This document shows positions 42,660 through 50,470 of a DNA stretch of 64,000 nt, in pieces (the stretch's first letter is position 1; the number at the start of each line of letters is the position of its first letter). Source of the stretch: Haloplanus sp. HW8-1 (GTDB lineage Archaea; Halobacteriota; Halobacteria; Halobacteriales; Haloferacaceae). The position numbers were made by a program, and so were the translations under genes. The notes beneath the pieces are model-generated. The model saw only the letters and a program-made list of their open reading frames with translations, ran no database searches and was not told where the DNA came from. The DNA lies in contig NZ_CP098518.1 in assembly GCF_023703795.1 (NCBI RefSeq), positions 1,426,001 to 1,490,000 of the forward strand. The letters are read 5' to 3'.

Positions 42660-43372
42660 CTCGCCGCGGCCAGCAGGGAGAGCACCAGGCCGACGACGAC
42701 GTACCCGCCGCTCTCGTAGTCGGGGACGGGCATCCGCCCGTCGTAGTTGCGCGACTCCATGGCCGTCCCGAAGGCCTCCGCCCTGTCGATGGAGCCCACG
42801 AGCAGCGAGGCAGCGACGTGCTTCGTCGTGCGAAACAAGGTGCGCCGCGAGGCGAAGCCCCCGCGCAGTCGCGCCGCCGTGTGGAGGCGGGTCGCCCGTT
42901 CGACGAGGATCTGAATGCCACGGTAGACCAACAACAGGAGTTCCACGATCGGCGGCGGGAGACGGAGGCCGTCGAGCGCGGCGACGAGTTGGGGCACCGT
43001 CGTCGTCAGCGCCAGAAAGGACAGCACCGAGAGCGAGGCCACCGATCGCAGTCCGGCGGCCGTCGCGACCTCGACGCCACGGTGGGAGACACTCAGCACC
43101 CGGAGTTCGAACGCGGTATCGCCGGGCGTGAGGACGGCGATCACCAGTAGACTGGGGAGCAGAAAGGATAGCGGATACCGGAGCAACGTCAGGTAGGCCC
43201 GCCCCACGGCGTGTGTCGACAAGGCCGCGAACGCGACGACGGCGACGAGGTAGACGCTCGGCCGCGTCGTCGTCGCCGTGAGCACCAGCGCGGCGAGAAC
43301 GAAGTAGACTCTGAGGGGCCCCTCGACCGCGGGCGTCGCCTCGACCTGCACGTCCTCAAGCGTCCGGTGCAT
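42647..43372 (-). CDS. cbiQ: ECF cobalt transporter T component CbiQ
   Basis: Transmembrane coupling subunit (EcfT), 241 aa, with about five helices. The two short Ala-Arg-Gly motifs that contact the ATPase are visible as TAARLRGGFAS and DRAEAFGTAMESRNY, both in the C-terminal half. The start (ATG 43372, MHRTLEDVQ) overlaps the upstream cbiN-like gene by 17 nt. It joins CbiM/CbiN to CbiO in the cobalt importer. Confidence 0.93.
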   Translation of the reverse strand: MHRTLEDVQVEATPAVEGPLRVYFVLAALVLTATTTRPSVYLVAVVAFAALSTHAVGRAYLTLLRYPLSFLLPSLLVIAVLTPGDTAFELRVLSVSHRGVEVATAAGLRSVASLSVLSFLALTTTVPQLVAALDGLRLPPPIVELLLLVYRGIQILVERATRLHTAARLRGGFASRRTLFRTTKHVAASLLVGSIDRAEAFGTAMESRNYDGRMPVPDYESGGYVVVGLVLSLLAAARWLT

Positions 43373-43622
43373 CGCTCGTCCGTAGTCGGTCGAGGTAGTA
43401 GCCGAGCACGGTCGCTCCGAGGCCACCCTGCAGCGCGAACAGGGCCGATTCGGCGGTGGGTCCCGGCGTCCACGGCGGCGACAGCCACCGGTCGTATCCG
43501 GACGCTCGTTCGTCGACGGCGGCGACCGCCCGCTGGTCCGTGCCGGTGAACCCGCTCCCGGCCGTCGTGAGCAGGAGGACCACGGCCGCGACGGCGGCAC
43601 CGAGAAGCAGGAGTCGCCTCAC
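43356..43622 (-). CDS. cbiN: CbiN-like (PDGLE-domain) cobalt transport protein
   Basis: An 88-aa protein with an N-terminal helix (LLLLGAAVAAVVLLLTTAG), an exposed loop containing ERASGYDRWLSPPWTP, and a second helix (ALFALQGGLGATVLGYYL). The two-helix layout with a PDGLE-type loop and its place between cbiM and cbiQ identify it as the CbiN-type accessory, although the PDGLE residues themselves are changed. It overlaps cbiM by 4 nt and cbiQ by 17 nt. Confidence 0.8.
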   Translation of the reverse strand: MRRLLLLGAAVAAVVLLLTTAGSGFTGTDQRAVAAVDERASGYDRWLSPPWTPGPTAESALFALQGGLGATVLGYYLDRLRTSDAPDA

Positions 43623-44281
43623 GACGGCACCCCCAGCCGGCGGTCGGCGGCGGTGTCGATCCGGTGGAGATACCCGACCATCGCCGCCGCGAGGACGCCC
43701 TCGAGGACGCCGATGGGCAGTTGCGTGACTGCGAAGATAGCGGCGAAATCCAGCGTGGCGACGAGTACGCCGCCGGGGTCGGCGCCGGCTGGAAAGGCCA
43801 ATCCGAGCTGGAGCGACGCGACCAGATACGTCGTCCAGTCGGTGACGACTGCGGCGACGAAGGTCGCCTGCGGTAGCGTGAGTCGCGACCGCACGAGCCG
43901 ATACGCCAGCCAGCCCACGAACGGACCGACGATCCCCATCGACGTGACGTTGGCTCCGAGCGTCGTCAGACCGCCGTGTGCGAGGAGGACGGCCTGATAC
44001 AGGAGGACGATGACGGAGACGAAGGCGGTGATCGCCGGGCCGAAGAGGACGACCATGACGCCGGTCCCGGTCGGATGCGACGAACTCCCGGCAACGGAGG
44101 GGAGCTTGAGCGCCGAGAGGACGAACACGAACGCTGCGGCGACGGCGACGAGCGCCTTCGTCCGAGCGTCCATCCGAACCGTCGATAGCGTCCGGCGCGC
44201 GCCGTACGCGACGACCGGCAGGGCGACAACCGTCCAGAGAACCGCCCAGAGCGGGGGCAGGAACCCTTCCATGATGTGCAA
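43619..44281 (-). CDS. cbiM: cobalt transporter substrate-binding component CbiM
   Basis: Membrane S-component of the ECF cobalt importer, 220 aa with about seven helices. The hallmark N-terminus MHIMEGFLPP supplies the metal-coordinating amino terminus and His2. The codon giving this Met is TTG (44279-44281), an unusual start chosen because MHIMEG is essential in the family; the internal ATG would remove His2. HPTGTGVMV in the middle is also conserved. It is first in the leftward operon, and its promoter carries the proposed cobalamin-regulon element. Confidence 0.93.
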   Translation of the reverse strand: MHIMEGFLPPLWAVLWTVVALPVVAYGARRTLSTVRMDARTKALVAVAAAFVFVLSALKLPSVAGSSSHPTGTGVMVVLFGPAITAFVSVIVLLYQAVLLAHGGLTTLGANVTSMGIVGPFVGWLAYRLVRSRLTLPQATFVAAVVTDWTTYLVASLQLGLAFPAGADPGGVLVATLDFAAIFAVTQLPIGVLEGVLAAAMVGYLHRIDTAADRRLGVPS

Positions 44282-44316
44282 GTCGAGATCACTCCGTGCG
44301 GAAGCCGATTACCTCA

Positions 44317-44358
44317 CCCATAAAAACAATACCGCTTGCGATAATGAAACTGAACTTT
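44317..44358 (-). promoter_or_regulatory. proposed cobalamin-regulon promoter element of cbiM
   Basis: Read on the minus strand: AAAGTTCAGTTT (44358-44347), a 16-nt spacer containing GCAAGC, then ATTGTTTTTATGGG (44330-44317). The same two blocks with the same 16-nt spacing precede cbiT. The second block contains the probable TATA box, the first is a near-palindrome suited to a regulator. Confidence 0.6.
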
Positions 44359-44402
44359 GGGAACCCGGCGCCCGGAGCCGTCACCCTCAACACAAGTGGA
44401 TT

Positions 44403-44420
44403 GAAGTTACTGCAAATAAC
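44403..44420 (+). promoter_or_regulatory. possible cobalamin-regulon element of cobA
   Basis: GAAGTTACTGCAAATAAC shares GAAGTT-ACT and GCAA(A)TAAC with the chlID/cobN site and lies 13 nt before the cobA ATG. It is weaker than the cbiM and cbiT elements. Confidence 0.35.
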
Positions 44421-44432
44421 CCTTAGCTAACG

Positions 44433-45362
44433 ATGGACGACGACACCGCTCGCGGGCCGGCACGATCGGGGGACTCGCCGCGGTCGTCCCGGCCGAACGG
44501 GGGCGACGAGGAGGCGTCGGGTTCCTCGGCGGTCCGCGGCGCCCCGGTCACGCCGTTCGACGAACGGACGACCGTTCCGGAGCGGTCGCGTGCCGCGGGC
44601 GGAACGGTCTATCTGGTCGGTGCGGGACCGGGCGATCCGGATCTGCTGACCGTGCGGGCGCGGCGGTTGATCGAGACGGCAGACGTGGTGTTGCACGACG
44701 CCCTCACGCGTGACACGCTCGTCGATCGCATCCCGACGTCGGCCGAGGTTGTCGACGTGGGCAAACGCGCCGGGCACAGAACCCCGCAGTCGGCGATCAA
44801 CGACCTGTTGGTCGACCACGCCGCGGTCGGCGACGCGGTCGTCCGGTTGAAGGGGGGCGATCCGTTCGTCTTCGGCCGCGGCGGCGAGGAGGCCCAGCAT
44901 CTCGCCGACCACGGCGTCGCCTTCGAGATCGTTCCGGGCGTCTCCAGCATCATCGCGGCCCCGGGGCTGGCCGGCATCCCGCTCACCCACCGGGATCTCT
45001 CCTCTCGGTTCACCGTCATCACCGGTCACGAAACGCCCGACAAGGAGGAGAGTTCGCTGGACTGGTCGGCCATCGCCCGCGAGATCACGGGCGGATCGAC
45101 GCTCGTCATACTCATGGGGGTGCGAACGCTGGAGCGGAACGTCGCGGCGCTTCGCTCCCACGGGGTCGACGCCGACGTCCCGGTCGCCCTCGTCGAGAAG
45201 GCGGCGTGGGACGGACAGCAGGTCGTCCGCGGGACCCTCGACACCATCGTCGACGTGGTCGGGGAGTCCGCCATCTCGTCACCGGCGACCACCGTCGTCG
45301 GCGACGTGGTGTCGGTCCGGGACGACGTGGCGGCCCAACTCGGCGACTTCGACCCCGCCTGA
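44433..45362 (+). CDS. cobA: uroporphyrinogen-III C-methyltransferase
   Basis: SUMT, 309 aa: methylates uroporphyrinogen III at C2 and C7 using S-adenosylmethionine, giving precorrin-2, the entry to cobalamin and siroheme. Motifs of the tetrapyrrole methylase family are clear: VYLVGAGPGDPDLLTVRA, VVLHDALTRDTLVD, VRLKGGDPFVFGRGGEEA, and VPGVSSIIAAPGLAGIPLTHR, which are specific to CobA. A 55-residue N-terminal extension rich in Ser, Arg, Gly and Glu is atypical and probably disordered; a later start is possible. It is divergent from cbiM. Confidence 0.95.
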   Translation: MDDDTARGPARSGDSPRSSRPNGGDEEASGSSAVRGAPVTPFDERTTVPERSRAAGGTVYLVGAGPGDPDLLTVRARRLIETADVVLHDALTRDTLVDRIPTSAEVVDVGKRAGHRTPQSAINDLLVDHAAVGDAVVRLKGGDPFVFGRGGEEAQHLADHGVAFEIVPGVSSIIAAPGLAGIPLTHRDLSSRFTVITGHETPDKEESSLDWSAIAREITGGSTLVILMGVRTLERNVAALRSHGVDADVPVALVEKAAWDGQQVVRGTLDTIVDVVGESAISSPATTVVGDVVSVRDDVAAQLGDFDPA

Positions 45363-45426
45363 GACCGTCCCCGCCGATCCGCGACGCCGAGACCCTCGAC
45401 GAGCGACGGCGACGCGACTCCGAGTG

Positions 45427-45468
45427 AAAGTTCACTTTTTGTAGGGCAAGCACAATTGTTTTTACGGG
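45427..45468 (+). promoter_or_regulatory. proposed cobalamin-regulon promoter element of cbiT operon
   Basis: AAAGTTCACTTT (45427-45438, an inverted repeat AAAGT-TC-ACTTT), a 16-nt spacer with GCAAGC, then ATTGTTTTTACGGG (45455-45468). The TATA-like TTTTTAC ends about 24 nt before the ATG at 45489. The arrangement matches the cbiM promoter block for block. Confidence 0.6.
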
Positions 45469-45488
45469 GGCCCGAAATGGTGGAGGTG

Positions 45489-46043
45489 ATGTCGCAGGTA
45501 GCGCTCCCGCACGATGCGAAAGCCGGGCCGACGAAACCGGAGATTCGGGCGGTGTCGCTCGGAAAGTTGGACGTGCGACCGTCGGATCACGTCGTCGACG
45601 TCGGCTCCTGTACCGGCGCGGTCACCATCGAAGCGGCCCAGCGCGCCGGCCGGGTGACGGCCGTCGAACGGAAACCCGAGCGGCTGGCCGTCACCCGGCG
45701 GAACCTCGACGAAAACGAGTACGACGCCAAGGTGTCGCTCCGCGAGGCGGAGGCACCGGCGGGGCTTCCCGAGGACGCGGACGCGATGTTCGTCGGCGGG
45801 AGCCGAAACTTCGAGGCCGTCCTCGACCACGCCGTCGAGACGGGCGTCGACCGCATCGTGATGAACGTCTCCCGCGTCGAGGTGGCGGGCGACGCCATCG
45901 ACGCCTTCCGGGACCGTGACCTGCTCTCGGAGGTGCTCCAGGTGCAGGTGAGCCACGGCTACGAACTCGCCGGCGCGACGAGTTTCGACGCCGAAAACCC
46001 CGTCTACGTCGTCGTCGGTCGGGGAGAGGGAGGGTGCGAATGA
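45489..46043 (+). CDS. cbiT: cobalt-precorrin-6B C15-methyltransferase (decarboxylating) CbiT
   Basis: CbiT, 184 aa: methylates C15 and decarboxylates the C12 acetate side chain of the corrin intermediate. It has a Rossmann methyltransferase fold with VDVGSCTGAVTIEAA as the SAM loop and AVERKPERLAVTRRNL next; GGSRNFEAVL corresponds to the family's conserved substrate-side loop. The N-terminus KAGPTKPEIRAVSLGKL is characteristic. The ATG at 45489 fits a leaderless start about 24 nt after the TATA block; in-frame ATG at 45477 is an alternative. First gene of a long, overlapping operon. Confidence 0.92.
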   Translation: MSQVALPHDAKAGPTKPEIRAVSLGKLDVRPSDHVVDVGSCTGAVTIEAAQRAGRVTAVERKPERLAVTRRNLDENEYDAKVSLREAEAPAGLPEDADAMFVGGSRNFEAVLDHAVETGVDRIVMNVSRVEVAGDAIDAFRDRDLLSEVLQVQVSHGYELAGATSFDAENPVYVVVGRGEGGCE

Positions 46044-46747
46044 CCGTCTACGGCGTCGGCCTCGGGCCCGGCGAGGCCGACCTCGTCACCGTCCGCGGGA
46101 AGCGCGTCCTCGACGCCGTCGACACCGTCTACTCGCCGGGCCGGCTCTCGCGATCGGTCGCCCGGGAGTACGTCCCCGAGTCGGCGCTTGGCGACCTCGA
46201 TTTCCCGATGACCCGCGACCCGGAGCAGCTCAGGACGGCGTGGCGGACGGCCGCGGACGTCGTCGCCGACGCGGCCGCCGACGGGGACGTGGCCTTCGTG
46301 ACGCTGGGCGACCCGAACGTCTACTCGACGTTCGGCCACCTCCGGCGAACGCTCTCGGCGTTCCATCCGGGCGTCGACGTCGAGGTCGTCCCCGGGGTGA
46401 GCGCGGTCACGGCGTTCGCGACCGCGCTGGGCGTCGAGATCGAGGCCGGCACCGGGCTCTCGCTCCGGGAGGCCGCCGACGGGGCGGCCCCGACCGGCCC
46501 GGACCGGATGATCCTGTTCAAGGTGACCGACGCCGTCGCCACCGACGAGAAGCTCACCGCCGCCGGCTACGACGTCCGCTACGGCCGTCGCCTGTTCATG
46601 GAGCAGGGTGAGACCGTCGTCACGTCGGACCCGACCGACGTGGCCGAGCGCGACTACTACACGCTCGCGTACGCCGAGAAGCGGGGGATCGAACGCGACC
46701 TGGCGACCGCCGAGTTCGACGACGCCGGGACGGAGCGGTCGGCGTGA
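46040..46747 (+). CDS. cbiL: cobalt-factor II/precorrin-2 C20-methyltransferase CbiL
   Basis: A 235-aa tetrapyrrole methylase that methylates C20 of the macrocycle. It has GVGLGPGEADLVTVRGKRVL and a YSPGRLSRSVAREYV segment, FVTLGDPNVYSTFGHL in the SAM pocket, and VPGVSAVTAFATALG, all typical of CbiL/CobI. Start ATG 46040 overlaps the cbiT stop in ATGA. Length is that of the family. Confidence 0.92.
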   Translation: MTVYGVGLGPGEADLVTVRGKRVLDAVDTVYSPGRLSRSVAREYVPESALGDLDFPMTRDPEQLRTAWRTAADVVADAAADGDVAFVTLGDPNVYSTFGHLRRTLSAFHPGVDVEVVPGVSAVTAFATALGVEIEAGTGLSLREAADGAAPTGPDRMILFKVTDAVATDEKLTAAGYDVRYGRRLFMEQGETVVTSDPTDVAERDYYTLAYAEKRGIERDLATAEFDDAGTERSA

Positions 46748-47550
46748 GCGACGCGTACACCGCCGGCGACGTGCGCGAGGGCGTGCCGTTCGTCGGCGCC
46801 GGCCCGGGCGACCCCGGTCTCCTCACCGTCACCGGCAAGCGCCTGACCGAGTCGGCCGACCTCGTCGTCCACGCGGGATCGCTGGTCAACAGCGAACTGC
46901 TGGCGGCGTACTGCGCCGACGCGGAGCAGGTAAACAGCGTCGGCAAGGACCTCGAAGAACTGGTGCCGCTGATGGCGGCGGCCTACGAGGACGGCCGGTC
47001 GGTCGTCCGACTTCACAGCGGCGACCCGGCCGTCTACGGGGCTGCACTGGAGCAGATGGACGCCCTCGAAGCCGAGGGGGTTCCGACGTACTTCGTGCCC
47101 GGCGTCACCTCGGCCTTTGCCGCCAGCGCGACGCTCGGGACGCAACTGACGCTCAACGAGGTGGCCAATCACGTCGCGTTCACCCGCCCACAGGGCACGA
47201 CCCTCTCCGCGGACGAGGACCACATCAGCGACTTCGTCGGCTTCGGCGACGTGACCACGTGCATCTACCTGGGGACACACGCCGTGAGCGAGACGATGGA
47301 TCGCCTGCTGGCGGACGGCCACGACCCCGAGACTCCCGTCGCGGTCGTCTATCACGCCTCCTGGCCCGACGAGGACGTGATCCGGGGCACCATCGACACC
47401 ATCGGCGAGAAGGTCGAGGCGGCCGGCTACCGGGCGTCGGCGCTGGTCGTGATCGGCGAGGCGGCGACCGGTGCCGGGTACGAGCGGTCCTACCTGTACG
47501 GCGACTGGGCGAACCGTAGCAACGACGACTCTACAGAAACAGATGACTGA
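46744..47550 (+). CDS. cbiF: cobalt-precorrin-4 C11-methyltransferase CbiF
   Basis: A 268-aa tetrapyrrole methylase acting at C11. It shows VPFVGAGPGDPGLLTVTGKRL, LVVHAGSLVNSELL, VVRLHSGDPAVYGAALEQM, VPGVTSAFAASATLGTQLTLNEV and TRPQGTT, all close to known CbiF/CobM. It begins with GTG overlapping the preceding TGA by 4 nt, and it overlaps cbiG by 8 nt at its end. Confidence 0.95.
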   Translation: MSDAYTAGDVREGVPFVGAGPGDPGLLTVTGKRLTESADLVVHAGSLVNSELLAAYCADAEQVNSVGKDLEELVPLMAAAYEDGRSVVRLHSGDPAVYGAALEQMDALEAEGVPTYFVPGVTSAFAASATLGTQLTLNEVANHVAFTRPQGTTLSADEDHISDFVGFGDVTTCIYLGTHAVSETMDRLLADGHDPETPVAVVYHASWPDEDVIRGTIDTIGEKVEAAGYRASALVVIGEAATGAGYERSYLYGDWANRSNDDSTETDD

Positions 47551-48499
47551 CACCACCGACAACGACTGTAACACGGCGGACAGCGACGGCGAAGTCGCCG
47601 ACGAGATAGCGATCGTCGGCTTCGAGCGCAAACTGGACACGGCCGAGGAGATCCGGGCCGGTCTCGCCGACGACTACGACCGGATCGACGTCCTCGAATA
47701 CCACGGCGAGGTGTTCGACGAGCACTGGGGCGAGTACGACTGCTTCGTCGGCCTGATGGCCAGCGGGATCGCCATGCGAAAGACCGCCCCGCTGCTCGAC
47801 GACAAGTGGGCGGATCCGGCCGTCGTCGTCGTCGACGAGGAGCTGACGTGGGCGATCCCGCTCACGGGCGGCCACCACGGCGCGAACCAGGTCGCCTACG
47901 ACCTCTCTACCCTCGGCGCCGTCCCGGCGATGACGACGGCCTCCGAGGCGGCCGGCAAGCAGGGCGTCGAGAGCCGTGCGAAGGCGCTCGACACCCACGT
48001 CGTCAACGGCGACTCGACGGTGGCGACGAACCTCGCCGTCCTCGACGAGGAACTGGGGCCCGTCGCCCGCCTCGACGGACCGCAGGCTGTCCTCGTGGGC
48101 GACGACGTGACCGTCCTGAAGCGCAACGCGGACGACGGCGTCGTCCTCGGCACGGGCAGCGTCTCCGGTGCGGACGCCGAGCAGTTCCTGACGGCCTGGA
48201 CCGAGGCGCTCGACGAGGTGGACTGGTCGCCCGCGGACGTGGAGTTCGTCGCGACGGCGACCCGAAAGGCGGACGAACCCGGTCTCGTCGAGGCCGCCGA
48301 GGAGTTCGGCGTCGGCGTGGCGTATCTCGACAAGGAGACGCTGACGGCGTTCGAGGGGCCCACCCCCTCGCGGTCGAAGGAACTAATCGGCTGGCCGGGC
48401 GTCGCCGAGGCGAGCGCCATCGCCGGCGGCCGGCACCACGACCTTCTCGTCGAGAAGCGGCGCTACGACGACGCGGTCACCGTGGCGGTGGGACGATGA
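47543..48499 (+). CDS. cbiG: cobalt-precorrin-5A hydrolase CbiG
   Basis: CbiG, 318 aa: opens the delta-lactone of cobalt-precorrin-5A and releases acetaldehyde, a step specific to the oxygen-independent pathway. An N-terminal domain with [20 protein letters not shown], the central [32 protein letters not shown] segment (cited by ends) with the GG-rich [11 protein letters not shown]-type loop ([17 protein letters not shown]), and a C-terminal domain [22 protein letters not shown] match the family. Its presence argues for the anaerobic (early cobalt) route. Confidence 0.93.
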   Translation: MTDTTDNDCNTADSDGEVADEIAIVGFERKLDTAEEIRAGLADDYDRIDVLEYHGEVFDEHWGEYDCFVGLMASGIAMRKTAPLLDDKWADPAVVVVDEELTWAIPLTGGHHGANQVAYDLSTLGAVPAMTTASEAAGKQGVESRAKALDTHVVNGDSTVATNLAVLDEELGPVARLDGPQAVLVGDDVTVLKRNADDGVVLGTGSVSGADAEQFLTAWTEALDEVDWSPADVEFVATATRKADEPGLVEAAEEFGVGVAYLDKETLTAFEGPTPSRSKELIGWPGVAEASAIAGGRHHDLLVEKRRYDDAVTVAVGR

Positions 48500-49308
48500 C
48501 CGAACGCGGCACGCTCTCCGTCGTCGGCATCGGGCCGGGACTGCCGGGCCACATGACCCAGCGTGCCCGCGAGACCGTCGCGACCGCCGACTGCGTCATC
48601 GCCTCGAACCTCTATCAGGAGTTCCTGCGGGCGGACGGGACGCTCCCACCCGAGGACGAGGCGGGACCGACCGATCCCGAAGTCGTCCGCTCGTCGATGG
48701 GCCAGCAGGTCGAACTCACCCGCGAGGCGTTCGAACGCGTCCGTGCGGGCGAGGACGTGGCGCACGTCTCCGGCGGCGACCCGAACGTCTACGGCAAGTC
48801 CGACCTCGTGTTCGCGATGGCCGAGGAAGACGACGCGACGGACGTGCCGATCGAAATCGTTCCCGGCGTCACGGCGGCCCTCGGCGGCGCGGCGATGATG
48901 GGTGCGCCCCTCTCGAACGACTTCTGCACCGTATCGCTGTCCGATAAGTGGCGCGGGTGGGACGAGATCGAGGAGAAGCTTCGTGCCGCCGCCATCAGCG
49001 ACTTCGTGATCGTCCTCTACAACTGCTGGCGCAACTACGAGCGGGCCGTCGACGCCGTCCGCGAAGAACGAGCCGACGACGTGCCGGTCGGCATCTTCAA
49101 CGACGCCGGCCGGGGCGACGCCGGGCGAAACGTCGACGGTGAGACGTTCACCGTCACGACGCTCGGCGAGGCGGACACACACGATGAGGAGGTCGGCGGG
49201 ATGGGGACGTCCATCCTGATCGGCACCCACGAGACGGAGACCTGGCGCAACGACTACGAAACGTACCTCGTCACCCCGCGCGGCGGGCGTGACGTCGACG
49301 ACTTCTAA
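48496..49308 (+). CDS. cbiH: CbiH-family methyltransferase, first paralogue
   Basis: A 270-aa tetrapyrrole methylase assigned to the CbiH/CobJ (C17-methylation, ring contraction) family by VVGIGPGLPGHMTQRARE, HVSGGDPNVYGKSDLVF, VPGVTAALGGAAMMGAPLSNDFCTVSLSD and LYNCWRNYERAVDAV. The segment after the first loop (CVIASNLYQEFLRADG) departs from the usual VVGYxxYI pattern, which the next paralogue keeps, so this copy may have a changed reaction. It overlaps cbiG by 4 nt. Confidence 0.85.
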   Translation: MTERGTLSVVGIGPGLPGHMTQRARETVATADCVIASNLYQEFLRADGTLPPEDEAGPTDPEVVRSSMGQQVELTREAFERVRAGEDVAHVSGGDPNVYGKSDLVFAMAEEDDATDVPIEIVPGVTAALGGAAMMGAPLSNDFCTVSLSDKWRGWDEIEEKLRAAAISDFVIVLYNCWRNYERAVDAVREERADDVPVGIFNDAGRGDAGRNVDGETFTVTTLGEADTHDEEVGGMGTSILIGTHETETWRNDYETYLVTPRGGRDVDDF

Positions 49309-49310
49309 CC

Positions 49311-50225
49311 ATGAGTGATATGGACACCACCGAATCGGCGTGTGGCGGATCGACGGCCGAGACGACCGACCCCTCGGAATCGGCGTGTGGCGGATCGACG
49401 GCCGGGACGACCGAGGAGAACGTGGCGGCGACGGCCGACGACTTCGACGCCGATCCCGGTCGGCTGGTGGCCGTCGGCCTCGGTCCCGGCCAGCCGGGAG
49501 GGATGACCGCCCGAGCGACGGAGGCGCTCCGGAGGGTCGATCAGATCGTCGGCTACACGACGTACATCGACCTCCTGCCCGACGACATCGTCGACGGCGC
49601 CGAGGACGTCTACTCGACGCCGATGTGTGGCGAGGTGTCTCGGACCGAAGAGGCGGTCGACCGGACCCTCGCCGGCAACGACGTCGCTATCGTCGGCAGC
49701 GGCGACCCGAACGTCTACGCGCTGGGCGGCCTGGCGCTGGAGATCCTCGAATCCAAGGACGGGTCGGCGAGCGCAGTCGACTTCGAGGTCGTGCCCGGCG
49801 TCCCGGCCGCCCAGTCGTGTGCCGCTCGACTCGGTGCGCCGCTGGTGAACGACACCGTCAGCGTCAGCCTCTCGGATCACCTGACGCCGATGCCGACCAT
49901 CGAATCCCGCCTGCACGCGGTCGCCAAGGAAGGGTTCACGATCGCCATCTACAATCCGTGGAGTCGCAAGCGCCGGGAGAACTATCAGAAGTGCTGCGAG
50001 ATCCTGCTCGAACACCGCGACCCCGAGACGCCGGTCGGCATCGTCCACGCCGCGGGACGGGAAGAGGAGGAGACCGAAATCGTCGAACTGCAGGATCTCC
50101 CCGAACTCGGCGAGAGCGACCTCGTCGACATGACGACGACGCTTCTGGTCGGCAACGAGGAGACGTACGTCTGGGACGAGCGGATGGTGACTCCCCGGGG
50201 CTACGAACGGAAATACGAGTACTGA
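49311..50225 (+). CDS. cbiH: CbiH-family methyltransferase, second paralogue (precorrin-3B C17 type)
   Basis: A 304-aa enzyme expected to methylate C17 during ring contraction. Canonical CbiH segments are intact: VGLGPGQPGGMTARATEAL, IVGYTTYIDLL, SGDPNVYALGGLALEIL, VPGVPAAQSCAARLGAPLVNDTVSVSLSD, and IYNPWSRKRRENYQKCCEILLEHR. The first ~45 residues are an added low-complexity tail made of two near-identical 15-residue repeats (ESACGGSTA-TT), encoded by a 45-nt tandem duplication at 49332-49420. Its stop overlaps the ferredoxin start in TGATG. Confidence 0.92.
   Translation: MSDMDTTESACGGSTAETTDPSESACGGSTAGTTEENVAATADDFDADPGRLVAVGLGPGQPGGMTARATEALRRVDQIVGYTTYIDLLPDDIVDGAEDVYSTPMCGEVSRTEEAVDRTLAGNDVAIVGSGDPNVYALGGLALEILESKDGSASAVDFEVVPGVPAAQSCAARLGAPLVNDTVSVSLSDHLTPMPTIESRLHAVAKEGFTIAIYNPWSRKRRENYQKCCEILLEHRDPETPVGIVHAAGREEEETEIVELQDLPELGESDLVDMTTTLLVGNEETYVWDERMVTPRGYERKYEY
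49332..49420 (+). repeat. 45-nt tandem duplication within cbiH
   Basis: Two direct copies with a 45-nt period differ at only one of their first 39 bases. They encode ESACGGSTA-TTD/E twice, each with one Cys. The near identity points to a recent duplication or a length-variable tail. Confidence 0.85.
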
Positions 50226-50470
50226 TGTACCGAATCGAACTCGACCGGGCGGCCTGCGACGGCATCTTCGCGTGTCTCGTGCGCGACGAGCGGTTCGTCG
50301 AGGACGACGCCGGTCTGGCGACGGTCGATCCGGCGGCCGACGGGGTCGTCGACGTCGATCGGAGGGACGACCGGATCGTCGCGACGTTCGAGGGGAACGC
50401 CGCCGACGCGAAACTGGCTGCCGAGGCCTGTCCGCCGGGAGCCATCACCGTCCGGGAGGGGTCCGAGTGA
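50225..50470 (+). CDS. [3Fe-4S]-type ferredoxin in the cobalamin operon
   Basis: An 81-aa small ferredoxin. The cysteines follow the single-cluster pattern C11-x5-C17 ... C69-P70, with Ile14 where a [4Fe-4S] ferredoxin has its second ligand, so a [3Fe-4S] cluster is predicted. The ACPPGAI ending is typical. It follows cbiH directly (1-nt overlap) and precedes the unassigned LAGLIDADG-like gene with a 4-nt overlap. A role as electron carrier for ring contraction or another corrin step is inferred from position; some CbiH enzymes (CbiH60) carry a fused Fe-S domain. Confidence 0.75.
   Translation: MYRIELDRAACDGIFACLVRDERFVEDDAGLATVDPAADGVVDVDRRDDRIVATFEGNAADAKLAAEACPPGAITVREGSE

Noticed and set aside
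44282-44432. Cobalamin riboswitch upstream of cbiM, cobA, cbiT or cobN
   Set aside because: The spacers are too short (49-150 nt) for the full aptamer, and I see no B12-box-like conserved core; a protein operator fits better.
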